Positions 11,503 to 22,690 of a stretch of 64,000 nt of DNA are shown in pieces; the first letter of the stretch is position 1, and every line of letters starts with the position of its first letter. The DNA comes from Siphonodentalium dalli. Its lineage: Eukaryota; Mollusca; Scaphopoda; Gadilida; Siphonodentaliidae. The stretch lies in NCBI GenBank assembly GCA_032622095.1, contig CP136065.1, positions 59,453,094-59,517,093 of the forward strand, given 5' to 3'. The notes beneath the pieces were generated by a model, which made no database searches, had not been told where the DNA came from, and worked only from the letters and a program-made list of their open reading frames with translations. The translations under genes were made by a program, and so were the position numbers.

Positions 11503-13010
11503 TCCCACCATTGACAATATACCACTACCTACCATTTCAGCCTTGTGACAGTCAATGGATTCATTATTGTTAATCATCATTACTGTTTTATTGCATTTGG
11601 TGGCCCATTGTTTGATAGTACACTGCCCTTATGCATTTTGTGACCCATTAATCTGTATCACCTGATCAATTAGCTGTAAATTATGTATCACTCAATTTTT
11701 ATGCAAAGCTGAACATTTCATGAAGAACAATGATTTAATTTACTGTTTTATGCATGTATACTAGTTAAAATCATTTTGGGTTTTTGAATTAGATATCCAA
11801 TTGGGGGGGGGGGGGCGGAGTTGGCAAAAGGTTTGGCCAAATGAAATTTTCTTTTGGTTATTTTCGAGAAAAAAAAATGCCATTGGCCAACTTGGTCTAT
11901 GGCAGCGTGAACACTGCTCATATCAAACGCATAGAAAGCGGGTACCTTGGTACAGTTCTGGACTAACTTGTGTACATTGCAGGGACGTGGCTAGATGCAT
12001 GTCTCCGTTGTGGGGTGGAGTGTCCACCATGGCATTTCCAACCGCACCTCCCTCTTGAACCAGACCAAATTACATCAGCCCTATAGTAGTACCCGAATCC
12101 ATGGGTTCAACCCTATACTAAGTCGCGCACTAAGTATACCACAAAATAAACCACTAAAATACATAACAATAATAGTTTTCTATATGGCTTTGACAAGTTT
12201 GTTTTTATTTTTATGGCGTGTATATTACGACCGGCTTTCGGGTGGCAAAGTACACAACTATTATATATAGTCTGAAAACTATTTCGGTATGTTACAATTA
12301 TATCCTAGTATCACTGATAGCTGTTATAAAACACTCGATATAGTCAGGAAACCACCCATTCGCCGCGAGACTACCTCCTGTCGTCTATTTTTATATATTT
12401 AATTGCGAGCTTTATCTACAATTTAAAAATAGAAAATAAATGTTACAGGCAACCTTATATATGACATCTTTTTCATTCAACTCGAAAGTAGAAAGAGGTG
12501 TAACAACGTGTATCGGGTCGCATGCTAATTGGATTTTAATTGGATTGCTCCAGTGTATATATATATATTCAGCGATTAAACTTTGTAAAGATGCAACAAT
12601 TGGATAACATAAGCAATGTATCATAGATCCTGCATGGATAGATACCAAACTATGTTCTAGATCGTGTGTGCCCAAATCAACTTGAAGATACGAGCCTGAC
12701 CCACGTAGTATCAGTGGCTCCCCAGTCTCGCTAGTATTGGCATTTCACATGCGTTATGTATCTGCCCGACTGATTCACGAACATTGATATCATTAGTGTA
12801 CGTTCACACAGCTGGTAATATTGCCAGGCAAAAGTTCATGACATGCTGCATAGCTGTCTGTCTTATACATGTATGTACATTTTAGAATGATAAATTCAGG
12901 AATGCATATTGAATTAATGCTTTAATGAACTCAATCGCGATTTAACACGCGTTAGAGTTGACAAACATATTTACACTATTTACATATAATAATGTTGTAG
13001 AGTCACCAGC
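11503..13010. other. Unassigned sequence
   Basis: Poly-G lies at about 11803-11815. Open frames up to 91 codons (for example 11801-12058, 11995-12270 and, on the minus strand, 12412-12675) carry no recognisable domain and sit in AT-rich DNA. I see no supportable gene. Confidence 0.35.
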
Positions 13011-13013
13011 GAA

Positions 13014-13953
13014 TATATCATCATCATCATCATCGTCAACAACAGCATCATCATCATCGTCATCATCATCATCATCATCATCGTCGTCGTCATCATCATC
13101 ATCATCATCATCATCATCGTCGTCATCACATCATCATCATCAGCTTCATCATTCTCATCATCGTCGTCATCATTATCATCTTCATCATCACCGTCACCAT
13201 CACCTTAATCATCATTAGCGTGGTCATCCCCATCGTCATCATCAACATCATCGTCCATATCAGCATCATCATCATTAGCATCATCATCAACATCATCAGC
13301 ATCATCATCAACATCATCAACATCATCATCATCCATATCATCATCATCATCAACTCATCAACATCATCGTCCATATCATCATCAACATCATCGTCCATAT
13401 CATCATCATCATCATCAACAACATCATCATCCATATCATCATCATCATTATCATCAAAATCATCGTCGTCTCACCACTACCGTCATCAGCAGCATCATTA
13501 TCATGAATAGCATGATCATCATCTTCATCATCACCCTCATCATCATCGTCATCAACACCACCACCACCATCACCATCATCATCATCATCACCATCCTCAT
13601 CATCATCATCACCACCACCATCGACATCATCGTCGTTTCACCACTACAATCACCACCAGCATCATTATCATGACCAGCACGATGATCATCATCATCGTCA
13701 TCATCATAATCATTAAAATCGTCATCTCACCATGATCTTCATCATCATCATAATCACCATGATCTTCATCGTCATAATCATCTTCATCATCATCATCATC
13801 ATCACCACCACCATCACCACCACCACCACAACCACCATCATCATCATCCTCATCACCACCACCACCATCACCATCCTCATCATCACCATCACCATCCTCA
13901 TCATCATCATCATCATCATCATCATCACCATCACCATCATCATCATCACCAAT
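13014..13953. repeat. Long (TCA)n / (TGA)n microsatellite
   Basis: Almost 1 kb of trinucleotide repeat, interrupted by CGT, CCA, ACC and ATA variants. In the six frames it reads as poly-Ser, poly-His, poly-Ile or poly-Asp/Met. These long open frames come from repeat composition, not from genes. Confidence 0.95.
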
Positions 13954-14088
13954 AACAGCACTAGTCATGTTCGATTGTTGTATTGCTTATCGGGGCGATT
14001 CTTGCGATATAGTTGGAGACTAATTTCCGGCAAATGTCAGTTGTAGCCTATAAATTAATACACATGTAACGTATAGATTATAAGAGAG

Positions 14089-14240
14089 TAATCACTTGAT
14101 TGAACAGCTGGTGACATGAACAAATTCATGAGAGACAGGGATGTTGTACAAACACAAGAGCGCATTGCGCTCGAGTGTTTTACAAAATATTCCCTGCCTC
14201 GAATGAATTATTTCACACCACCAGTTAAATCATGTGATTA
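14089..14240. repeat. Foldback element
   Basis: The ends TAATCAC..GATT and AATCATGTGATTA, with inner ACAGCTGGTG / CACCACCAGTT and CAGGGATGTTGTACAAACAC / GTGTTTTACAAAATATTCCC, pair around the apex AAGAGCGCATTGCGCTCGAG. Confidence 0.7.
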
Positions 14241-14828
14241 TTCTGTTGATTATATTCCGCTATAAATATCTGATTTACCAGAAATCCGAAAATACCGCCG
14301 TCATTATACCCATGACGCATATATTTCAATAGCGCGCTAGTTAAAGGGACATAATTCGCTAGTGATATTATCGTTTATTATCACTCGAGAAATCATGGTA
14401 AATCACACATAGAAATGTAATAAATAAATCGAACTGCGTATATATATAGTAAACAGTAAGGTATGTGCATTTTATAAGCAGTTCGTCGTTGGCACACTAT
14501 GCACAGTCCTCTATGTGGAATTACCTGTAACATTTCAAGGCAAATTAGCTAGCATGTAAACGTACTTTTAATCGTAATTAACATAACTCTCATACATTGT
14601 TTGTATCAAAATGAAAAAGCAACCTTGACATTCTCGCAGTCCTTGTTTTCTCGATCGTAACTTCCCACCTGATTAGGACAGATATTCACGAATAGCCAGA
14701 AGGAAGAAGGTACATTTTTTATGTACACTGTTTCATGTCGTACACGCTCGCTTGGCTGCTTTGCTCATTCTCTTGGAAGTAGTAACATATTATTGTCTTA
14801 ACCATTCATTCCTCAATGGAGCTCCCAA
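14241..14828. other. Unassigned sequence
   Basis: No open frame or repeat of note. It ends in ...CCCAA, and the final A is the 5' flank of the Helitron chain. Confidence 0.35.
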
Positions 14829-15456
14829 TCTCATATATATTTTGAAGACCTCTGTTTGTTTGTTTGTTTGTCTGTCTGTCTGTCATTTATACAAATCTAC
14901 GATTCTCGACCGATCGGGACGAAACTTGGTACGTGTGAGTAGTTTTACCAGGCGGTGAACGTTGTCGTATTGGCGAGCCCGTGCGGCGCCCGCTTCGCGC
15001 ATGCGCAGACCAGATATCGGAAACGGGTGGAGCTATCGACTTGAAATTTGCTATGTGAATGTATCTTGCCCCGGATACGAATTTTATCGGGTCGCCGAGC
15101 CCGTGCGACGCCAGCTTCGCGCATGCGCAGACGATATCTCGGAAACGGGTGGAGCTATCGACTTGAAATTTGGTATGTGAATGTATCTTGCCCCGGATAC
15201 GAATTTTATCGGGTCGCCGAGCCCGTGCGACGCCAGCTTCGCGCATGCGCAGACGAGATCTCGGAAACGGGTGGAGCTATCGACTTGAAATTTGGTATGT
15301 GAATGTATCTTGCCCCGGATAGGAATTTTATCGGGTCGCCGAGCCCATGCGACGCCAGCTTCGCGCATGCGCAGACCAGATCTCGGAAATGGGTAGAGCT
15401 ATCGACTTGAAATTTGGTTTTTGAATAGCCCGGACAACGTCGGGCTCATCGGCTAG
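14829..15456 (+). mobile_element. Helitron-like non-autonomous element, chain copy 1
   Basis: The 5' end is TCTCATATATATTTTGAAGA, with an A immediately before it. Next come a TCTG/TTTG microsatellite, a lead-in (ATTTATACAAATCTACGATT), then four partial or complete units of a ~122-bp GC-rich minisatellite. The 3' end is the hairpin GCCCGGACAACGTCGGGC, then 7 nt, then CTAG. A 5'-TC start, a 3' hairpin followed by CTRR, and insertion between A and T are hallmarks of Helitrons. Microsatellite-plus-minisatellite interiors are known for molluscan Helitron-type repeats. There is no Rep/helicase gene, so it is non-autonomous. Confidence 0.8.
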
Positions 15457-15836
15457 TCTCATATATATTTTGAAGACCTCTGTCTGTCTGTTTGTCTGTT
15501 TGTCTGTCATTTATACAAATCTACGATTCTCGACCGATCGGGACGAAACTTGGTACGTGTGTGTAGTTTGACCAGGCGGTCGACGTTGTCGTATTGGCGA
15601 GCCCGTGCGGCGCCCGCTTCGCGCATGCGCAGACGAGATCTCGGAAACGGGTGGAGCTATCGACTTGAAATTTGGTATGTGAATGTATCTTGCCCCGGAT
15701 ACGAATTTTATCGGGTCGCCGAGCCCGTGCGACGCCAGCTTCGCGCATGCGCAGACCAGATCTCGGAAACGGGTAGAGCTATCGACTTGAAATTTGGTTT
15801 TTGAATAGCCCGGACAACGTCGGGCTCATCGGCTAG
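15457..15836 (+). mobile_element. Helitron-like element, chain copy 2
   Basis: It starts directly after the CTAG of copy 1, with the same TCTCATATATA start, microsatellite and 3' hairpin, but only two minisatellite units. It ends in CTAG at 15833-15836. Confidence 0.8.
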
Positions 15837-16459
15837 TCTCATATATATTTTGAAGACCTCTGTCTGTCTGTTTGTCTGTTTGTCTGTCATTTATACAAAT
15901 CTACGATTCTCGACCGATCGGGACGAAACTTGGTACGTGTGTGTAGTTTGACCAGGCGGTCGACGTTGTCGTATTGGCGAGCCCGTGCGGCGCCCGCTTC
16001 GCGCATGCGCAGACGAGATCTCGGAAACGGTGGAGCTATCGACTTGAAATTTGCTATGTGAATGTACCTTGCCCCGGATACGAATTTTATCGGGTCGCCG
16101 AGCCCGTGCAACGCCAGCTTCGCGCATGCGCAGACCAGATCTCGGAAACGGGTGGAGCTATCGACTTGAAATTTGGTATGTGAATGTATCTTGCCCCGGA
16201 TACGAATTTTATCGGGTCGCCGAGCCCGTGCGACGCCAGCTTCGCGCATGCGCAGACGAGATCTCGGAAACCGGTGGAGCTATCGACTTGAAATTTGGTA
16301 TGTGAATGTATCTTGCCCCGGATACGAATGTTATCGGGTCGCCGAGCCCGTGTGACGCCAGCTTCGCGCATGCGCAGACCAGATCTCGGAAACGGGTAGA
16401 GCTATCGACTTGAAATTTGGTTTTTGAATAGCCCGGACAACGTCGGGCTCATCGGCTGG
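15837..16459 (+). mobile_element. Helitron-like element, chain copy 3
   Basis: Same termini, with four minisatellite units. The 3' end reads CTGG instead of CTAG, which still fits CTRR. It is nearly identical to copy 4 at an offset of 623 bp, so one probably arose by recent duplication of the other. Confidence 0.8.
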
Positions 16460-17138
16460 TCTCATATATATTTTGAAGACCTCTGTCTGTCTGTTTGTCT
16501 GTTTGTCTGTCATTTATACAAATCTACGATTCTCGACCGATCGGGACGAAACTTGGTACGTGTGTGTAGTTTGACCAGGCGGTCGACGTTGTCGTATTGG
16601 CGAGCCCGTGCGGCGCCCGCTTCGCGCATGCGCAGACGAGATCTCGGAAACGGTGGAGCTATCGACTTGAAATTTGCTATGTGAATGTACCTTGCCCCGG
16701 ATACGAATTTTATCGGGTCGCCGAGCCCGTGCAACGCCAGCTTCGCGCATGCGCAGACCAGATCTCGGAAACGGGTGGAGCTATCGACTTGAAATTTGGT
16801 ATGTGAATGTATCTTGCCCCGGATACGAATTTTATCGGGTCGCCGAGCCCGTGCGACGCCATCTTCGCGCATGCGCAGACGAGATCTCGGAAACCGGTGG
16901 AGCTATCGACTTGAAATTTGGTATGTGAATGTATCTTGCCCCGGATACGAATGTTATCGTGTCGCCGAGCCCGTGTGACGCCAGCTTCGCGCATGCGCAG
17001 ACCAGATCTCGGAAACGGGTAGAGCTATCGACTTGAAATTTGTTTTTTGGATAGCCCGGACAACGTCGGGCTGGGTAGAGCTATCGACTTTAAATTTGGT
17101 TTTTGAATAGCCCGGACAACGTCGGGCTCATCGGCTAG
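16460..17138 (+). mobile_element. Helitron-like element, chain copy 4, duplicated 3' end
   Basis: Like copy 3, but the 3' segment (GGGTAGAGCTATCGACTT through the hairpin GCCCGGACAACGTCGGGC) occurs twice in a row. The first copy lacks the terminal CTAG. Confidence 0.8.
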
Positions 17139-17623
17139 TCTCATATATATTTTGAAGACCTCTGTCTGTATGTCATTGATACAAATCTACGATTCTCGAC
17201 CGATCGGGACGAAACTTGGTACATGTGTGTAGTTTGACCAGGCGGTCGTCGTTGTCGTATTGGCGAGCCCGTGCGACGCCCGTGCAGCGCATGCGCAGAC
17301 GAGATCTCGGAAACGGGTGGAGCTATCGACTTGAAATTTGGTATGTGAATGTATCTTGCCCCGGATACGAATTTTATCGGGTCGCCGAGCCCGTGCAACG
17401 CCAGCTTCGCGCATGCGCAGACGAGATCTCGAAACGGGTGGAGCTGTCGACTTGAAATTTGGTATGTGAATGTATCTTGCCCCGGATACGAATTTTATCG
17501 GGTCGCCAAACCCGTGCGACGCCAGCTTCGCGCATGCGCAGACCAGATCTCGGAAATGGGTGGAGCTATCGACTTGAAATTTGGTTTTTGAATAGCCCGG
17601 ACAACGTCGGGCTCATCGACTAG
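17139..17623 (+). mobile_element. Helitron-like element, chain copy 5
   Basis: Same start and 3' hairpin, with a shortened microsatellite and three minisatellite units. It ends at CTAG (17620-17623). Confidence 0.8.
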
Positions 17624-18376
17624 TCTAATATATATTTTGGGACTTCTGTCTGTTTGTCTGTTAGCTATGGCCGGGAAAACTGCCGGACGGATTGAGCTCA
17701 AACTTCCTATCTAAGGGTAAAATTCCGGATGAAGTGTCATCGCACCGCTTCTGAGAACGCCAGAGCACTCCTTCTCCGTTCCCCCGCCACCGCAATGGTA
17801 ATTCATGGGTTAATCGCGTGATAGTTAAAGAGCGTTCGTATCCGCAGTGTCGTTGATAAAGAGCGTATGTGTGTAGTGTGATTCTTATGTCTGGGGCCAG
17901 ACGTTGATAGTTAAAGAGCGTTCGTATCCACAGTGTCGTTGATAAAGAGCGTATGCGCGTAGTGTGATTCTTATGCCTAGTGCCAGACGTGAGTGTGTCT
18001 GTATCCAGAGATGAGCGTGTTGTGTGATTCGCATGTCTGTCTTCGTACTTAGGGGTTCCAAGGAACGGGGGAGATTTTCATCTGGTAAGTTTTTCCGCCC
18101 GAGGTGATCTTCACCTTGAAACGGGTACCCACAAACGTACCTCTTTTAGGGACGGGTACCACCACGGGACGGGTACCATCATTTCTCTTGATTAAAAAGG
18201 CAGAATTAACTGAAATTAAATTAAAAAATTAACGGATTTCGACGAAATTTGATACCTAGGGATACGTTTGTCGGGGGAGTGTTTTGGACGGGTCAAATCG
18301 TTACCCCGACCTGACATTGACCTTCAAACTGGTCAATTCAAGGTCAAAGCCCGGACGAAGTCGGGTCACCTGCTAG
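17624..18376 (+). mobile_element. Helitron-like element, chain copy 6, different interior
   Basis: The start TCTAATATATATTTTGGGAC and the 3' hairpin CCCGGACGAAGTCGGG, with a 7-nt gap and CTAG then T, match the chain's terminal signals. The interior is unrelated: there is no 122-bp minisatellite, but an ~84-bp tandem duplication (TAGTTAAAGAGCGTTCGTAT, about 17822-17990) and GGGTACC-rich sequence. It closes the chain against a T, so the chain as a whole sits between A and T. Confidence 0.75.
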
Positions 18377-18380
18377 TAAG

Positions 18381-18548
18381 TTATATAGAGGATATCCAAC
18401 GAGTTATGTTGGGATATAAGATTTTATGAAACGAGATTGATAAATTTTATTCACAACGAGTCGTAAACGAGTTGTGAATCAAATTTATCAAACGAGTTAC
18501 ATCAAATCCTATACCCTAACATAACGAGTTGAATATCTTGTATATCAC
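18381..18548. repeat. Foldback element abutting the Helitron chain
   Basis: Arms of about 75 bp (GATATCCAACGAGTTATGTT...GAGATTGATAAATTTTATTC) pair around the apex AACGAGTCGTAAACGAGTTG. It starts within a few bases of the last CTAG. Confidence 0.75.
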
Positions 18549-19224
18549 ATGAAAAAAACTCAAACTTTATGCCTTTTTAACAAATCAACATCCTTAAAAG
18601 AAGCCGAAAATGCATGTAAAATGCATAGATGCCCGGCGTTGGCTCTAGCGCTTCACAACCGTATACGACTGTATTGCGCGCTCTGCCTTGCGACGAAACA
18701 TATAGTCCCCAATCTGCCTCTTTGTTTTTTAGCCTATTTTCGTCAGTGCAACCAAGTTGGACAATAATTGAACTTTAAGGAACAAAGCAACCATTTTGCA
18801 ATGTCTGGTATTGGTGTCAAGCGCGGCGTTTCTAAATAGTATTAATCCGCGCGGTAATTTACTTGGCGCGATGCCAAGTATCCCGGGAAGGACGCGGCGA
18901 TTACACAATAGTGAGAGATAAGAATATATCTAATGGATTGTTCAATGATATTATAGGGGTTTCGTGTGATATAGAAGTATTTGTCTAAGTATTTGTAGAG
19001 TCATGTACATTATACTGATATACTTAGAAGTTCCATTTGCACCCATTGAACCAGAACGAAATTCCCAAGTACGGAAAATTCCACTTGCACCCTGCAATAT
19101 TGGGTTGGAATGTTTTAACCTAACACCACATATGGTTGGACATTTTCCGAATAATGTCAATTTCTGTCCAAAATGTTGATTGAAAGTAAAAATGTGTTCT
19201 GGTCTGGACTTCTGGTCTAAAAAC
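18549..19224. other. Unassigned sequence
   Basis: Open frames at 18549-18767 (+, 72 codons) and 18951-19241 (-, 96 codons) have no motif or codon evidence I can use, so no gene is called. Confidence 0.35.
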
Positions 19225-19610
19225 GACACATTTAAAGACATATTACGGTCTTATTACGGTGTGAAATTGATAAGGTAGTACTCAGGCGCTATGCCAACTT
19301 GGGGAATGTAGCATTCTACTAACATTGCAGAAAATTTCAAAGAAATCGACCATACCACTCCATAGAAAACATTGTCTGAACTACGCTCAATTGTATATAT
19401 TTACATCTTGATTCGGGACGTAACTATCGGCGATAAACTGACAAATTATTTCGCCGTCAAAAGTCATTGATTTTAATTAATATATAAGAATGACGGTGTG
19501 TGTTGTCAATTTGGATTAATATTCGTAAAAAAGATAACTACTTTGAACAAGATTATTCTCAATTTCTATTTGATCACCCTAGGGAGTGTTTCACATCACT
19601 TTAAATACTG
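19225..19610 (+). repeat. Dispersed repeat, plus-strand copy
   Basis: The segments TTCAGGCGCTAT-like, GAATGTAGCATT, ACCACTCCATAGAAA, GATTCGGGACG.AACTAT, TTAATTAATATATAAGAATG and ACGGTGTGTGTTGTCAATTT recur in the same order on the minus strand at 62745-63235. It includes an open frame (19498-19770) without known motifs. Confidence 0.7.
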
Positions 19611-19850
19611 GTCGGAAAAATTGATACCTACATTTTGTTTGAACATTCAATGTGAAATGTTCAACTGCGAGTTGAGTAAGACAACCTCCTATCGCCACGT
19701 CTCTGTTTGCATGGGCAGGGGAACAATCCGTATAAGTGGTTCGTGTATGTTAGTAGTGTCTGGCACATAATTATTTTTAGTTTCAGAATTAAGTGCATGT
19801 CAATGTGATCCCGAACTAATAGGTTTCAGTCACGTCCGTTTAATCAGTTT

Positions 19851-21735
19851 CCCTGGTCAAGTGGTCCTGCCAATATTGTATGATGCTGGTGGTCCTGCTG
19901 AATTGCTATGATGCGGATAGGGCAAACTGATGCCGTTACGAAAAAGTACCGTTATATTTTTTTCTAAAGTTGTCATTTTCGCGGTGTTTGGCTAATCCGA
20001 GCGATGTTTTGACACCCACTCCCTTGTGGAACGCAAAACACAAACATACAGAGAAAACCAGGACCAAACCTCCTACATTGAGATTCAGTGAATCTAGTAA
20101 TGAACAGCAGGACTGGTCTCTAGCAGTATATTCTTGACTGCAGTGGATTTTTAATCGTTTTTGTTAAATATCATATTTCCACAGCTCTGCAGTCAATTTA
20201 TTTTAAAGCTTGTTATATGAATAGAGCATGGTTGGAGTTGACTACGCGAATGTAGTGGCCAGTTGGAAGGGTGTAGTTCATGAGCCGAAGGCGAGTGAAC
20301 TACACCATTCCCACTGGCCACTACATTCGCGTAGTCAACGACAAGATATGCTTTATTCATTATATTATATCGAACATTTATAGACAAACTGACGTTCTAA
20401 TATTTATATACCATCGAACATTTTATTGCTAAACTGAAGTCATTGTATTGTGTCCAGGTTGCATTCAATTTCCTTCTCATCACAAAACCTATGATGCAGC
20501 TTTATTGCTATTGTGAATAGCAGCTATGCCTGAGTGGGTGACCGGTCAATGACACAGCGCGCACGGTTAATCATAATTAATAGTCACTGTTTTAGTGCCA
20601 AAATGTGTGTGGTAGTCCTTTTTAGAGACCTTTTTAGTTTTGGTGTTTTGTTACTTTGTTATGGAAATTTATAAAGATATTATGTCTATACACCAGGTAG
20701 GTGATATTGCTCTACACCACATAGGTGATTTTGTTTTACACCAGATAGGTTATTGTAACACATGTTTATCGCACATATTGCAATACAATAGAGCACACAG
20801 GAGCACCAATGGGAAATCAAAGAAAGTTAATGTTACGATTGATTCCAATTGATTCAGATTGGTCAGGATTGGTTTAGAATTTTATAACGTTCACAGATTA
20901 TCTTGTATGAATTCAGGAATCTTGTATGAGTTCAGAAAAGGCATTATTTCTATTGGACTGCTCAAGTGTAGCATGTGAGAGTAAAGCATATAATAAAAAA
21001 CAAACCTACACTTTTAGTAGAAACCTGTATTAACTCATTCATGACTACATGAGATTGTGAATTTTTACCATTTTCTATCTCTTTTGTCACATATGAGATA
21101 ATTGTGTTATCCACTCACAAGTCTAGGTGTGTTTTTTTCTTTATACATCAGTGTATACATCAGTGTTTAATGTCCATGTTTGACCAGATTTGGCAATAAA
21201 TTTATTTCTTTAAAGTTATCCTTATTTGATGTTAATTGCATAGAATACTGCATGGGCGATTCAGCTGCATTAAGAATACTTTCCCTTGTCGTAAAGAGAC
21301 ACAAACCAACATCCAATGGCCCTAGCGTGTTTAGTGTTGCTGCAGTTCCTTATTATTGATTTCTTAGTGTTACAAACCAGTACAAACTAGTACAAAATCC
21401 AATAAAAGGTGTGAAGGAAACAAAATAATTTTGTCACGGAAAAAATAGCTTTGGGCTTATTTTGACACCCACCACCCCCAGCATACGTGTCGGAAATCCC
21501 CCCCTGGCGCTGGTGTTTCTAAAACGATGTGTAAAACCAGCTTAATTATAGTCGATGTACAACCGCATGCAGTATTAAGCATATTTTGCAATAAATATGT
21601 TTTTGAATGTTTGGTACCCGTAATGGCTTTTCCTGTGTGTGTTTAGATTATCGGAACAGCATCAGTTTGCCCTAACTTCGTCCTAGAAATTCAACAGGAC
21701 CCAACCGCATCATTAGCAGGACCACTTGATCAGGG
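19851..21735. mobile_element. Degraded TIR element, ~1.9 kb, with nested foldback
   Basis: The left end, CCCTGGTCAAGTGGTCCTGC followed by GATGC..GGTCCTG.TGAATT and GGGCAAACTGATGC, is matched on the opposite strand at 21650-21735 (CCCTGATCAAGTGGTCCTGC and so on), giving ~80-bp inverted repeats. The interior contains a foldback (20214-20364), a three-unit ~30-bp tandem repeat (TTGCTCTACACCACATAGGT type, about 20693-20758) and AT-rich DNA. No transposase is recognisable. Confidence 0.55.
20214..20364. repeat. Foldback element nested in the 19.85-21.7 kb element
   Basis: The arms contain GTTGACTACGCGAATGTAGT, GGCCAGT and GGTGTAGTTCA and pair around the apex ATGAGCCGAAGGCGAGT. Confidence 0.8.
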
Positions 21736-22146
21736 GTACATGTATATATAGTCGCTAAAATAGCAAGCAGCTCGCATTTCACATTCCGTTTCCGGCGCAT
21801 AGAAATATGTTGATAAATATGTGGAGTACTTTTAACGGACTTTATATCTATACGGTACGGAAAGACTTTTTTTCCAAATCATAGAACCTATCGTCTCATG
21901 AAAACTGATATGTCCCATTTTCTTTTTTCACGAAACAATAAAGAGCGTTATTTGTAAGTCTATTCCTGATATGATAAAATAAAGAGCGTTTGTCTTATAG
22001 ATAATAATACAAACGACACATTTCTCTGCATTATTATACAGCTGTATGATTGATAGCTTATGAGATATTTAATACAAATGCCGACAGCATCGTTACATGT
22101 GGAACTAAAGAGTTTTTACCTCTCACGTGGTTAGCTGTGGCATATG
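21736..22146. other. Unassigned sequence with the AAAGAGCGTT module
   Basis: At about 21938-22000 two AATAAAGAGCGTT copies flank ATTCCTGATATG. This is the same arrangement as inside the 502-bp MITEs. The rest is unassigned. Confidence 0.45.
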
Positions 22147-22690
22147 TCGTGCCATGAATCTATACTCTGGCTGAAGCCCGTAGAGATCATATTCCACCAG
22201 TTCAAAAACCTGGGAACTTTTTGAAGTTTTGACAGGGGACCTTATAAAGTCGAAAAATAACGTGGGGAATATTTTCCTTTGTTAATACCTGTTGTTTAAT
22301 AGTGTATTCACCAGAAGGCGAAGGTCACAGCCCGTGATTACATTATATTTAAGGGACTTTGTGGGCGATTTTTGCGTTGCGCCACTTACAATCATGGAAT
22401 TTCTCCAGGGTAATTAATTCAATGTTGTTGTTGTTGTCTTTTTGTTTGCGATATCGGCTCAGTAAAGTCACTAAAAAGCATCAAATTTTGAGCTGGGACC
22501 ACGTCATATATACTTTGAAGTAGATTATCGAGGAACAATTATAAACAAAGAAATGTATTCCCTGCCTTGTTAGTGCAATGTTATAAACTTTCCTGTCAGA
22601 ACGGATCAGAACATCAAAAAATTCTCAGGTTTTGGTCTGGTGGAATAGGATCTCCACATGCGTTAGCCATAGTTGAGATTCATGGCATGA
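22147..22690. mobile_element. TIR element with ~90-bp inverted repeats
   Basis: The left part GTGCCATGAATC, GGCT.A.GC, GAGATC.TATTCCACCAG and AAAACCTG.GAA.TTTTTGA pairs with its reverse complement at 22600-22690. The inverted repeat may extend outward to GCTGTGGCA-type sequence. The interior is AT-rich without a gene. Confidence 0.6.

Larger units (their letters stand above)
14960..17560 (+). repeat. ~122-bp GC-rich minisatellite inside the Helitron chain
   Basis: About 17 units are distributed over five elements. The unit includes GGGTCGCCGAGCCCGTGCGA, CGCGCATGCGCAGAC, GATCTCGGAAACGGGTGGAG, TATCGACTTGAAATTTGGTA and TGTATCTTGCCCCGGATACG. Every unit carries the palindrome GCGCATGCGC. All long frames across the array on both strands come from the unit length and are not genes. 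Confidence 0.9.

Noticed and set aside
13014-13968. Long frames encoding poly-Ser, poly-His, poly-Asp or poly-Met
   Set aside because: They are translations of a (TCA)n microsatellite; every frame on both strands is open for the same reason.
14887-17701. Many overlapping 60-120-codon frames rich in Arg and Ala
   Set aside because: They repeat with the ~122-bp minisatellite on both strands and start or stop at unit boundaries. No domain is present.
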